DNA of 6,795 bases from an uncultured Eubacteriales bacterium (GTDB lineage: Bacteria; Bacillota; Clostridia; Oscillospirales; CAG-272): positions 1 through 6,795 of the forward strand of contig CAKSOR010000144.1 in assembly GCA_934477985.1 (NCBI GenBank), read 5' to 3'. Within the stretch, counting starts at the first letter, position 1. Every line of letters starts with the position of its first letter. The notes under the pieces are model-generated. The model had not been told where the DNA came from. It did no database searches and was given only the letters and a program-made list of their open reading frames with translations. The translations under genes were made by a program, and so were the position numbers. Positions 1 to 6,011 of this stretch are shown here, one piece after another.

Positions 1-1073
1 TAGGGAATGATACCAAAATCGGTGTCCATGTTTCTGAGTATCGACGCGTTGCCGAGGTAGCCGGACATGAAGAGCGCGCGGTCGGAGGTGAAGATTATCG
101 GCTCCTGCTTGTTGTTCGGCTCAGCGAGTACGTCGTTGCCCATATAGGTGCTGTCGCTGTAATACAGCTTCAGGAGTCTGTCGAGAAGATCCTGGGTGCG
201 CTCGGAGACGAAGCAGGCTTCCATCATGCCGTCTGCGTTCTGTTTTGTGATCGGAGTCTCACACGCGACGATCCAGGCGCGCATGTGGTTCTGCTTGGTC
301 GTCAGGAAACCGTAGAGGTCATTCTCGTCGAACTTCGTGTCGCCGTTGAGATCCTGGCTGACCTGCGTCGAGAGCTCATAGAGCTTGTCGACCGTCCATT
401 TACCGTCCTTTACGGTCTGATAGACGTCCGGGATATTGTACTGCTCGGCAAGCTTCTTATTGAAATAGAAGACATACATATTGTCCCAGAGAGTCAGGGC
501 GATATCTCCGGTCGTCATGAAGAGCTTTCCGTTTACGGTGAGGGACGAGTTACATCTCTCCGACCACCACGGCTTTTCGGTGTCGATGTAGGGCATATCA
601 TAGATGTTTATGAAGTAGCCTTCCATCGCGGGGGTGATCATATTCGCCTGGTAACCGGCGACGAGATCGTACTCGGAGTCTCCGGCGAGCACCGAGTTGT
701 TGACCGCGTCGCGGAACTCGGCGGCGTCGTATGTGCCGTGAACTCCGTACAGGTTGAGCTTGACGTCAAATCTGTCCTCAACCGCGCGGTTTCTTCTGAG
801 AACGGCGTCATTGATTATATCTCCGTTCTCCTCCTCGGCGAAAAATTCATACGACCATTCGTCGCGATAGAGGATGGTGAACTCCGCGCCGTTATACTTC
901 TTGTCGGGGAGTGCGTCCTTTGCCTGCGCCCTGCCGGTCTCGCCGACAGTGGTCTCTTCCTGGGAGGTAGTTCCGCTCGGATCGGTCTCCTTGCCGGTCT
1001 GACCCGCGGAACCACAGGCAGTAGCGGTAATGAGCGCCGCCAGGATGAACGATAATAAACGTTGTTTTTTCAT
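1..1073 (-). CDS. Extracellular solute-binding lipoprotein of an ABC transporter (N-terminal part)
   Basis: Partial gene reading leftward off the window edge, with 357 codons visible and no stop. It starts MKKQRLLSFILAALITATAC: a lysine/arginine n-region, a hydrophobic core, then a lipobox-like ATAC with Cys20 as the probable lipidated residue. A Ser/Thr/Glu/Gly-rich linker follows to about residue 55. The mature part has features typical of Clostridia family-1 sugar-type binding proteins: GAEFTILYR, a region around 133-140 reading EYDLVAG, KPWW near 169, GKLFMTTGD, WDNMYVFYFNK, and DFGIIP at the edge. A stretch near 241-252 (DLNGDTKFDEND) resembles a calcium-binding loop. Family members capture a solute outside the cell and hand it to a membrane permease; substrate cannot be read here. 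ATG at 1073-1071 is preceded by AAAGGAG seven bases upstream. It is divergent from an AraC-type regulator, which probably controls it. The permease genes would be expected further left. Confidence 0.9.
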   Translation of the reverse strand, partial: MKKQRLLSFILAALITATACGSAGQTGKETDPSGTTSQEETTVGETGRAQAKDALPDKKYNGAEFTILYRDEWSYEFFAEEENGDIINDAVLRRNRAVEDRFDVKLNLYGVHGTYDAAEFRDAVNNSVLAGDSEYDLVAGYQANMITPAMEGYFINIYDMPYIDTEKPWWSERCNSSLTVNGKLFMTTGDIALTLWDNMYVFYFNKKLAEQYNIPDVYQTVKDGKWTVDKLYELSTQVSQDLNGDTKFDENDLYGFLTTKQNHMRAWIVACETPITKQNADGMMEACFVSERTQDLLDRLLKLYYSDSTYMGNDVLAEPNNKQEPIIFTSDRALFMSGYLGNASILRNMDTDFGIIP

Positions 1074-1125
1074 TGCTTTACTCCTTTTGAAAAAAATTTC
1101 ACTTTCATCAAGTAGGTTACATATA

Positions 1126-1154
1126 ATCATACCACATATTCAAAATATTTTCAA
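1126..1154 (-). promoter_or_regulatory. Sigma-A-type promoter of the solute-binding lipoprotein gene
   Basis: On the minus strand, TTGAAA (1154-1149) and TATGAT (1131-1126) are separated by exactly 17 bases. The predicted transcript starts near 1119, giving a leader of about 45 nt that contains the ribosome site. AACCTACT on the minus strand (1118-1111) lies at the predicted start and recurs near two other promoters in the window. Confidence 0.75.
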
Positions 1155-1219
1155 TGCACATTCCGGGCGGAAAACAGGACTTTACGTTCAGATGGTCAAA
1201 AAATTAACATTCATACCTC

Positions 1220-1248
1220 TTGAAAAACCGTCTCAGATGTGATATAAT
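1220..1248 (+). promoter_or_regulatory. Sigma-A-type promoter of the first AraC-family regulator
   Basis: TTGAAA (1220-1225), a 17-base spacer, and TATAAT (1243-1248). The predicted start is near 1255, leaving a leader of about 30 nt before the GTG at 1284. The leader contains TTAGTAGG (1257-1264). It is back to back with the lipoprotein promoter, and about 65 bases separate the two -35 boxes, enough for a shared regulator site. Confidence 0.8.
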
Positions 1249-1283
1249 AAAATAAATTAGTAGGCACGCAGGAGGAGAAGAAT

Positions 1284-2114
1284 GTGAAAACGATACAATT
1301 CAAGGAGCTTGTTAACATCTCATTCGATATTCACAATATAATCATCATTGAACAGCATTGGGCCGACGGCGAAAAGTTCGCGATACCGTCGGGCGGGCGT
1401 CCTGACAACGGGATAATGCTCCTGTCGGACTGTGATTTCGAGTATATAGACCCTGACGGAAGCGCCTATGACTTCGCGAGCCGCGGTCAGATAGTCTACT
1501 CGCCGATAGGCTCGGTCTACACCTGTCGGTTCAGGCTTCCTGAATCCCACAAATCCGAGAATATCGCCGATTATCTGATTAATTTCCGGCTTTTTGACGA
1601 GAAGACCGGTGAGGAGTTCCGGCTGTCCGACGACCGTCTGACCATCACGCCGGAGAACAGCGCGAGGTATCTCGACCTGTTCGCCAAGATCGCGTCACAG
1701 CGGCGCAAGGCGACGCTTCTGCGTCCGATGATCAAGGGGCTCCTGTACGAGCTGCTCTGTACGATCTCGCTTGAGTTGCAGCGCTCCGACCTGATGACGC
1801 GGCGGTTCGCGCCGATCTACCCGGCGATAAAGTACATCCGCGGCACGGACATCTCTGAGCTCGACGCGGCGGGACTTCCCGGACTCTGCCACCTGTCGGA
1901 GTCCTGCTTCCGGCGGCTGTTCAGCGAATACTTCGGCATGCCGCCGCTCAAATACATAAACTCGCTGAAGATCGGACAGGCGGAGGAGCGGCTGAGAAGC
2001 GGAATGATGACGGTCGCCGAGGTCGCGGAATCGCTCGGCTTTTCGGACACATCGTATTTCTCGCGGTTCTATAAGCGCGAGACCGGCAGGTCACCACGGT
2101 CAGAAATGTCCTGA
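1284..2114 (+). CDS. AraC/XylS-family transcriptional regulator
   Basis: A 276-residue DNA-binding regulator. The C-terminal ~95 residues form the two-helix-turn-helix AraC domain. The first HTH (about 190-215) is relatively degenerate, with LCHLSESCFRRLFSEYFGMP. The second is canonical: VAEVAESLGFSDTSYFSRFYKRETGRSP at about 244-271. Residues 1-150 look like a cupin-type ligand domain (short beta-strand-rich segments such as GIMLLSDCDFEYI and GQIVYSPIGSVYTCRF), by analogy with AraC sugar sensors; the ligand is unknown. The start is GTG at 1284, placed six bases after GGAGGAG (1271-1277). The ATG two bases earlier is followed at once by TGA, so it cannot be the start. The gene is divergent from the lipoprotein gene, suggesting it controls that transport locus and perhaps itself. 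No clear terminator precedes the metY promoter. Confidence 0.93.
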   Translation: MKTIQFKELVNISFDIHNIIIIEQHWADGEKFAIPSGGRPDNGIMLLSDCDFEYIDPDGSAYDFASRGQIVYSPIGSVYTCRFRLPESHKSENIADYLINFRLFDEKTGEEFRLSDDRLTITPENSARYLDLFAKIASQRRKATLLRPMIKGLLYELLCTISLELQRSDLMTRRFAPIYPAIKYIRGTDISELDAAGLPGLCHLSESCFRRLFSEYFGMPPLKYINSLKIGQAEERLRSGMMTVAEVAESLGFSDTSYFSRFYKRETGRSPRSEMS

Positions 2115-2168
2115 TGACTCATTTCCGCGGTTCACGAAAAAAAACAAGGAAAAATTTTCAAAAACCTC

Positions 2169-2197
2169 TTGACAAACGCGCGCGTGTGTGCTATAAT
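2169..2197 (+). promoter_or_regulatory. Consensus sigma-A promoter of metY
   Basis: Perfect TTGACA (2169-2174), a 17-base spacer, and perfect TATAAT (2192-2197). The spacer contains an alternating purine/pyrimidine GC-rich tract. The predicted start is about 2203-2205, inside a palindrome. A promoter this strong in front of a biosynthetic gene usually needs a repressor. The leader is only about 45 nt and shows no SAM riboswitch or T-box. Confidence 0.88.
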
Positions 2198-2199
2198 AA

Positions 2200-2220
2200 T
2201 ACCAACCTACTAAGTTGGTA
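2200..2220. promoter_or_regulatory. Palindromic operator candidate at the metY transcription start
   Basis: TACCAAC (2200-2206) and GTTGGTA (2214-2220) form a perfect 7-bp inverted repeat around CTACTAA. It begins two bases after the -10 box, a position where a bound dimer would block initiation. In Firmicutes, cysteine/methionine sulfur genes are often repressed by Rrf2-type proteins such as CymR. Assigning this site to that family is a guess from gene function and position. Confidence 0.55.
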
Positions 2221-2250
2221 GACATAGAGAAAGAAAGAGGAACAAAGAAA

Positions 2251-3522
2251 ATGAGATTCGAAACACTTCAACTGCACGTCGGACAGGAAACCCCCGACCC
2301 CGCCACCGATTCCCGCGCCGTTCCGATCTACGCGACGACGTCGTACGTTTTCCATAACGCCGCTCACGCCGAGGCGCGCTTCAACCTCTCGGACGCGGGC
2401 AATATCTACGGACGGCTCACGAACTCGACTCAGGACGTCTTCGAGAAGCGCATCGCGGCGCTCGAGGGCGGAGTCGCGGCGCTCGCTGTAGCGTCGGGAG
2501 CAGCTGCCATAACCTACACAATTCAGGCGCTGGCGCAGAACGGCGACCACATCGTCTCGCAGAAGACGGTCTACGGCGGCACGTACAACCTCCTCGCGCA
2601 CACCCTCGCGCAGTTCGGAGTCAGCACGACCTTCGTGAACGTCCATGACCTCGCCGAGGTCGAGAAGGCGATTCAGCCGAACACCAAGGCGATCTATCTC
2701 GAGACCCTCGGCAACCCGAACAGCGACATTCCGGACATCGACGCTATCGCGGCGCTCGCACACAAGCACGGACTTCCGGTCGTCGTCGACAACACTTTCG
2801 GCACTCCGTATCTCATCCGCCCGATCGAGCATGGCGCTGACATAGTCGTTCACTCGGCGACGAAGTTCATCGGCGGACACGGAACGACACTCGGCGGAGT
2901 GATTGTCGACTCGGGCAAGTTCGACTGGAAGGCGAGCGGAAAGTACGCGCCGATAGCCGAACCGAACCCGAGCTATCACGGAATCTCGTTTGCCGACGCG
3001 GTCGGACCGGCGGCGTTCGTGACCTATATCAGGGCGATCCTGCTTCGCGACGAGGGCGCGGCGATCTCTCCGTTCGCGGCGTTCCTGCTGCTCCAGGGCA
3101 CTGAGACCCTGTCGCTGAGACTTGAGCGCCATGCCGAGAACACAAAGAAGGTCGTCGAGTACCTGTCGAAGCACCCGAAGGTCGCGAAGGTGAATCACCC
3201 GTCGCTGCCCGACCATCCCGACCACGCGCTCTACGAGAAGTACTTCCCGAACGGCGGCGCGAGCATCTTCACATTCGAGATAAAAGGCGGGCGCGAGGAA
3301 GCGTTCAGGTTTATCGACAACCTGAAGATCTTCTCACTGCTCGCGAATGTAGCCGACGTGAAGTCGCTGGTCATCCACCCGGCGACGACGACCCACTCGC
3401 AGCTGACGCCCGAGGAATTAGCCGACCAGGGCATCACGCAGTCGACGATAAGACTTTCGATCGGCACGGAGCATATCGACGACATCATCGAGGATCTCGA
3501 GAGAGGCTTCGCGGCAGTTTAA
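2251..3522 (+). CDS. metY: O-acetylhomoserine sulfhydrylase (PLP-dependent Cys/Met metabolism enzyme)
   Basis: A 423-residue cytosolic enzyme of the Cys/Met metabolism PLP family, at the usual MetY length (about 420-430). It is expected to make homocysteine from O-acetylhomoserine and sulfide. Landmarks: VPIYATTSYVF (24-34), IYGRLTNST (52-60) with the phosphate-binding Tyr-Gly-Arg, LEGGVAALAVASG (71-83), TVYGGTY (106-112) with the PLP-stacking tyrosine, VVDNTF (178-183) with the aspartate that contacts the pyridine nitrogen, SATKFIGGHG (202-211) with Schiff-base Lys205, and IRLSIGTEH (400-408) with the substrate-carboxylate arginine. The insertion around 220-250 (GKFDWK..YHGISF) separates MetY from the shorter MetB/MetC cystathionine enzymes. 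ATG 2251 follows AGAGG (2236-2240). An in-frame TTG at 2215 lies inside the operator and is rejected as the start. The gene is monocistronic. Its own promoter and palindrome suggest sulfur-dependent repression. Confidence 0.95.
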   Translation: MRFETLQLHVGQETPDPATDSRAVPIYATTSYVFHNAAHAEARFNLSDAGNIYGRLTNSTQDVFEKRIAALEGGVAALAVASGAAAITYTIQALAQNGDHIVSQKTVYGGTYNLLAHTLAQFGVSTTFVNVHDLAEVEKAIQPNTKAIYLETLGNPNSDIPDIDAIAALAHKHGLPVVVDNTFGTPYLIRPIEHGADIVVHSATKFIGGHGTTLGGVIVDSGKFDWKASGKYAPIAEPNPSYHGISFADAVGPAAFVTYIRAILLRDEGAAISPFAAFLLLQGTETLSLRLERHAENTKKVVEYLSKHPKVAKVNHPSLPDHPDHALYEKYFPNGGASIFTFEIKGGREEAFRFIDNLKIFSLLANVADVKSLVIHPATTTHSQLTPEELADQGITQSTIRLSIGTEHIDDIIEDLERGFAAV

Positions 3523-3539
3523 GGAAACGCTTAAGGTTG

Positions 3540-3575
3540 TTTTCGCGCGAAAACTCCAATTTTTCAGCTTGTTCT
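3540..3575 (+). repeat. 36-nt dispersed repeat, copy 1 (metY 3' region)
   Basis: Matches 6756-6791 in the same orientation at 31 of 36 positions without gaps. Both copies contain AAAACTCCAATT, then TTCAGCTT. This copy begins with the perfect 14-base palindrome TTTTCGCGCGAAAA (3540-3553), degraded in the other copy. It lies between the metY stop and its terminator hairpin, so it would be part of the metY transcript. No known family is recognised. Confidence 0.75.
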
Positions 3576-3582
3576 AAAAAAC

Positions 3583-3616
3583 ATCCCGAACCTGGGCATC
3601 CGGTCCGGGATTTCTT
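3583..3616. terminator. Shared hairpin between convergent metY and the CBM9-like gene
   Basis: ATCCCGAACC (3583-3592) pairs with GGTCCGGGAT (3602-3611) with one A-C mismatch around a 9-base loop. On the plus strand a weak T-rich run (TTTCTT) follows, so it can end metY poorly. On the minus strand the stem is followed by G and six Ts, a better terminator and a probable backup to the hairpin at 3629-3657. Confidence 0.65.
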
Positions 3617-3622
3617 GCGTAT

Positions 3623-3657
3623 AAAAAAGCCATGACGGAGCATAATTCCGTCATGGC
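3623..3657 (-). terminator. Rho-independent terminator of the CBM9-like gene
   Basis: A perfect 11-bp stem, GCCATGACGGA (3629-3639) with TCCGTCATGGC (3647-3657), and a 7-base loop. Read on the minus strand it is followed directly by TTTTTT (3628-3623). It starts 25 bases after the minus-strand stop codon at 3685-3683. Confidence 0.92.
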
Positions 3658-3682
3658 GGGCAATGAAAAAGTTTTAAGATTC

Positions 3683-4450
3683 TTATCTCTTCTTCCTGAA
3701 GGCGATAACACCGGCGGAAGCGAGCGAAGCGAGCGCGAGAAGCGCGGCGGGGTCAGCGGTCTGAGCGGCGGTGTTCGGCTTGTCGGACTTCGCGTCAGCC
3801 TTGACGAGATCGCCGAGGGTTATGTAGCCGTACTCAGCGGTATTCCAGCCATCCTTGACCAGGTAGCTTGTAGCCTGAACGCCGTTGACCTGGAAGTTGA
3901 TTCCGACCTCAGCGCCCTTGGAAGCGTTCATCGGCACGCGCATCTCAACCGAGTATCCCTTGTCGCCGTCGACAGCCGCGAATTTGAAATCGTTTCCGAG
4001 GACATCGGGTGTGTAGTAGTTCTTATTGGCGTTGCGATCCTTCCATGTGCCGTAGCCCTCGGAGTCGACGCGGTACTGCATAGCGTAGTTCTTGCCGTCG
4101 TTGTCGTCGTCGACGAAGATCTCAAAGCTGTCAGCCGTCCACGGAGAGGTCTTCTTTGCGTCAGCGGTAATGGTATCGCGTTTAGCGTCAGCGACATCGG
4201 CGTAGACATAGAGGTAGCCGTCCGACCAGAGCAGCCACGCGTCAGCGCTTATACCGCCGTCGTTGACCTCGGTCTTGATATTGAGTCCTTTGTCGTAAAG
4301 AGCGTCCTTCTTGCCGTCGATTTTCAGGGCGGAGTCGGCGACCTTGGCGACCGAACCGTAGTTCTTCTTACCAGCGGCAGCCGAGACGGGGCATACAGCC
4401 AGAGCCGCGGCGAGAACAGCGGCGATGAGAGCGGTGAATTTTGCCTTCAT
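3683..4450 (-). CDS. Secreted CBM9-like carbohydrate-binding protein with wall-sorting-like tail
   Basis: A 255-residue exported protein. Residues 1-26 are a signal peptide (MKAKFTALIAAVLAAALAVC, then PVSAAA with the likely cut after AxA). Residues about 38-213 resemble the family 9 carbohydrate-binding / DOMON-like beta-sandwich: ALKIDGKKDALYDKG at the start, LYVYADVAD, TADSFEIFVDDDNDG (106-119), YSVEMRVPM (166-174) and GINFQVNG. This fold binds sugars or haem in different families; the ligand is not readable here. The C-terminus is tripartite: AAQTADPA (228-235), a hydrophobic stretch to about 250, then FRKKR. This mimics Gram-positive LPxTG/PQTGD anchors but lacks the usual proline and glycine. 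ATG 4450-4448 has GAGGAG nine bases upstream. The gene is monocistronic with its own promoter and terminator. No catalytic domain is seen, so a surface-binding role is the best guess. Confidence 0.85.
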   Translation of the reverse strand: MKAKFTALIAAVLAAALAVCPVSAAAGKKNYGSVAKVADSALKIDGKKDALYDKGLNIKTEVNDGGISADAWLLWSDGYLYVYADVADAKRDTITADAKKTSPWTADSFEIFVDDDNDGKNYAMQYRVDSEGYGTWKDRNANKNYYTPDVLGNDFKFAAVDGDKGYSVEMRVPMNASKGAEVGINFQVNGVQATSYLVKDGWNTAEYGYITLGDLVKADAKSDKPNTAAQTADPAALLALASLASAGVIAFRKKR

Positions 4451-4515
4451 TTTGAATTTCTCCTCAGCATAAGATTTTTTCGATTTTCCACGTGCGCACT
4501 GTGTAATCTAACCAT

Positions 4516-4544
4516 ATTGTACCACGTTCAAAGCAATAAATCAA
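4516..4544 (-). promoter_or_regulatory. Sigma-A-type promoter of the CBM9-like gene
   Basis: On the minus strand, TTGATT (4544-4539), a 17-base spacer and TACAAT (4521-4516). The predicted start near 4509 gives a leader of about 60 nt. The left end of the tandem repeat array (4581) lies about 37 bases upstream of the -35 box. Confidence 0.72.
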
Positions 4545-4580
4545 TAAAAAATTCAGCAAAAAATCATCAAAAAACAGCAA

Positions 4581-4728
4581 CCGGCGAGCCGCCGGAGGCA
4601 AAGTCAAGGTTTGTTCCGCGGTAATTGCTTGCTCACGGCTTATCTTGGGGGATTCACAAGTTAAAAGGAGTTGCCCCGCAACTCCTTTTAACTTGTTCAC
4701 CCGTTCGGGCTGTGCCCTCACCTGCCGC
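4581..4728. repeat. Structured tandem repeat, unit 1
   Basis: First of two direct repeats, about 148 bp. In order: a GC-rich hairpin CCGGCG-AGC-CGCCGG (4581-4595); AGTCAAG (4602-4608); the palindrome CCGCGG (4616-4621); a 24-base segment identical in both units (4636-4659); and a long hairpin with a perfect 19-bp stem (4656-4674 with 4678-4696), a CCC loop and AGTTGC/GCAACT at its tip. Then come CCCGTTC, a small hairpin GGGC-TGT-GCCC (4707-4717), and TCACCTGCCG. No run of Ts follows the stems, so these are not terminators. It does not match an IS end, CRISPR, tRNA or riboswitch that I recognise. It lies between two minus-strand genes and could be transcribed as the 3' UTR of the regulator at 4971-5963, which has no obvious terminator. 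Confidence 0.88.
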
Positions 4729-4888
4729 CCGGCGAGCCGGTGGGGTGCCCCCGCGGGCATAGTCAAGATTTGTTCCATGGTAATTGCTTGTTTGCGGCTT
4801 ATCTTGGGGGATTCACAAATTGGAGAAAGTTGCTTTGCAACTTTCTCCAATTTATTTACCCGTTCGCGGCATAGCCGCTCACCTACCG
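4729..4888. repeat. Structured tandem repeat, unit 2
   Basis: Second direct copy, aligned to unit 1 at an offset of 159 bases from AGTCAAG (4761) onward. It has about 11 extra bases in the GC-rich start, which reads CCGGCGAGCCGG and then GGGGTGCCCC. The 106-base core aligns without gaps, with 83 identities. The long hairpin has a perfect 17-bp stem (4817-4833 with 4837-4853) and a TTT loop. Its middle differs from unit 1, but every pair is kept. The small hairpin here is GCGGC-ATA-GCCGC (4866-4878), followed by TCACCTACCG. A spacer of about 80 bases with no visible feature separates it from the regulator gene. Confidence 0.88.
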
Positions 4889-4970
4889 TGAAAAAGATTC
4901 TTAAATCCGGCATGATACATGGGTGCTTTGTCTGCGCAGCGTGTTTTTCGAATTGTTCGCCGCTTCCATA

Positions 4971-5963
4971 TCACAGCAGCGCTTTGATGTCGTCCCTCAT
5001 CCTGCCGTTCATCTTCTCCCTGAACTCGCTCGGGGTGAAGTCGGTCAGCTTCCGGAAAACCACCGAGAAATACGTGCTCGACGAAAATCCGCATTGCAGC
5101 GCGATCTGCTCGATCGACTGCTCGGTATTCGTCAGCAGATATTTCGCCCGGCTGACTCTCTGGAACGACACAAACTCCGGAATCGTCCGCCCCATAGCGC
5201 CGCTGAAGAGGTGATTGAGCGTAGATTTCGAGCACATGCAGTAGACCGCCATATCGGCTACGCTTATCTTCGACGAGAGATTCATCGAGATGTACTCGAT
5301 CGCAAGGCTCATAAGCTTGCGACGTCTGGTGTCGCCGCGGCACGCCTCCTTGAAGCTGGTCACAAGCGAGCGGTCGATATAGTATTCGGCGAGCATCGAC
5401 AGATACTTAGCCATCATCGCGACGGTCATCTCGAACCCATGCGCCTCACACGCCGTCTCGTCGTAATATTTATTCAGTTTATCGCGGTCGAAGTCCCAGC
5501 GGGCGCACAGACGATCGAAAGCGTGTCCGATCTCCCGCGCCCCGGCTCTGAACGGACCGGCGAGCAGCGCGCCGACAATCACTCCGCTGTGGCAGATCGG
5601 GTAGACATATTCACGCAGTCCGCACCAGCAGACGCCGTAGAAGCCCTCGTCGAACCCGGGACGGAAGGGCTTTGAATCGCGGGCGTTATGGTTCGCCATG
5701 AGCTTTGACATCAGCATATCGTTGCTGGTTATGACGCACTTTTCCTTGACTTCCTGAATTTCCTTGACATAGGCGCAGAAGGTGTCTTCATGGAAGAGAT
5801 AGCTTCCGGTGAGCCCGCCAAGGAGCGGATGTGAGAGCAGATAGCCCGAGAAATCCTTGAAGTGCAGGGCGACGCCGTATCTGCCTCTGAACTGGGAAAA
5901 GCAGTCGGTGAGCAGTTCAAGTCTCTCGCGCATCTCTCGGTCGCGCGGATCGTATTCGGACAT
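4971..5963 (-). CDS. AraC-family regulator with N-terminal PocR-like sensory domain
   Basis: A 330-residue regulator. Residues about 12-185 resemble the PocR sensory domain, which in other proteins senses small hydrocarbon derivatives such as propanediol. Key parts are LHFKDFSGYLL (33-43), KEKCVITSNDML (73-84), and GVCWCGLREYVYPICHSG (110-127) with Cys76, Cys112, Cys114, Cys124 and His125, then VGALLAGPF (130-138). Residues 217-320 form the AraC domain: HTH 1 at ISVADMAVYCMCSKSTLNHLF (233-253) and HTH 2 at IEQIALQCGFSSSTYFSVVFRK (284-305), followed by FTPSEFRE. The start is ATG 5963-5961, six bases after a full AAGGAGGT (5977-5970). A longer reading from 6020 is rejected because it would begin within the promoter. 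The 22-nt leader and the inverted repeat over the promoter suggest tight, perhaps autogenous, control. The target genes cannot be identified; the CBM9-like gene lies downstream beyond the repeats. Confidence 0.92.
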   Translation of the reverse strand: MSEYDPRDREMRERLELLTDCFSQFRGRYGVALHFKDFSGYLLSHPLLGGLTGSYLFHEDTFCAYVKEIQEVKEKCVITSNDMLMSKLMANHNARDSKPFRPGFDEGFYGVCWCGLREYVYPICHSGVIVGALLAGPFRAGAREIGHAFDRLCARWDFDRDKLNKYYDETACEAHGFEMTVAMMAKYLSMLAEYYIDRSLVTSFKEACRGDTRRRKLMSLAIEYISMNLSSKISVADMAVYCMCSKSTLNHLFSGAMGRTIPEFVSFQRVSRAKYLLTNTEQSIEQIALQCGFSSSTYFSVVFRKLTDFTPSEFREKMNGRMRDDIKALL

Positions 5964-5970
5964 AAAGCGA

Positions 5971-6011
5971 CCTCCTTGTCGTGATATATTAATTATACCA
6001 CAACAAGGAGG
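5971..6011. promoter_or_regulatory. Inverted repeat spanning the regulator's -10 box and ribosome site
   Basis: CCTCCTTGTCGTG (5971-5983) and CACAACAAGGAGG (5999-6011) are complementary at 12 of 13 positions around a 15-base AT-rich centre. The centre holds the -10 box (5992-5997), and the left arm is the Shine-Dalgarno sequence of the minus-strand gene. The predicted transcript starts near 5985, so only one arm enters the mRNA. This favours a DNA-level protein site over an RNA hairpin. Confidence 0.7.

Noticed and set aside
285..1055. A 256-codon plus-strand frame
   Set aside because: Shadow of the solute-binding lipoprotein gene, which has a signal peptide, a ribosome site and family motifs on the minus strand.
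2191..3225. A 344-codon frame antisense to metY
   Set aside because: The GC-rich arginine/valine-rich translation is a shadow of the metY codons; metY has full family motifs on the other strand.
3632..4624. A 330-codon plus-strand frame
   Set aside because: Shadow of the CBM9-like gene. It begins inside the terminator stem and has no promoter.
4656..4853. The two long hairpins as rho-independent terminators
   Set aside because: Neither stem is followed by a T-run on either strand.
4581..4888. CRISPR array
   Set aside because: Only two long units without short repeats and unique spacers, and no cas genes nearby.
4464..4913. A 149-codon minus-strand reading frame across both tandem repeats, with a repeated peptide (CESPKIS.KQAIT-like)
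   Set aside because: No ribosome site precedes its ATG, its end runs through the CBM9-like promoter, and the changes between copies preserve base pairing rather than protein residues. The repeated peptide follows because the 159-base offset is divisible by three.
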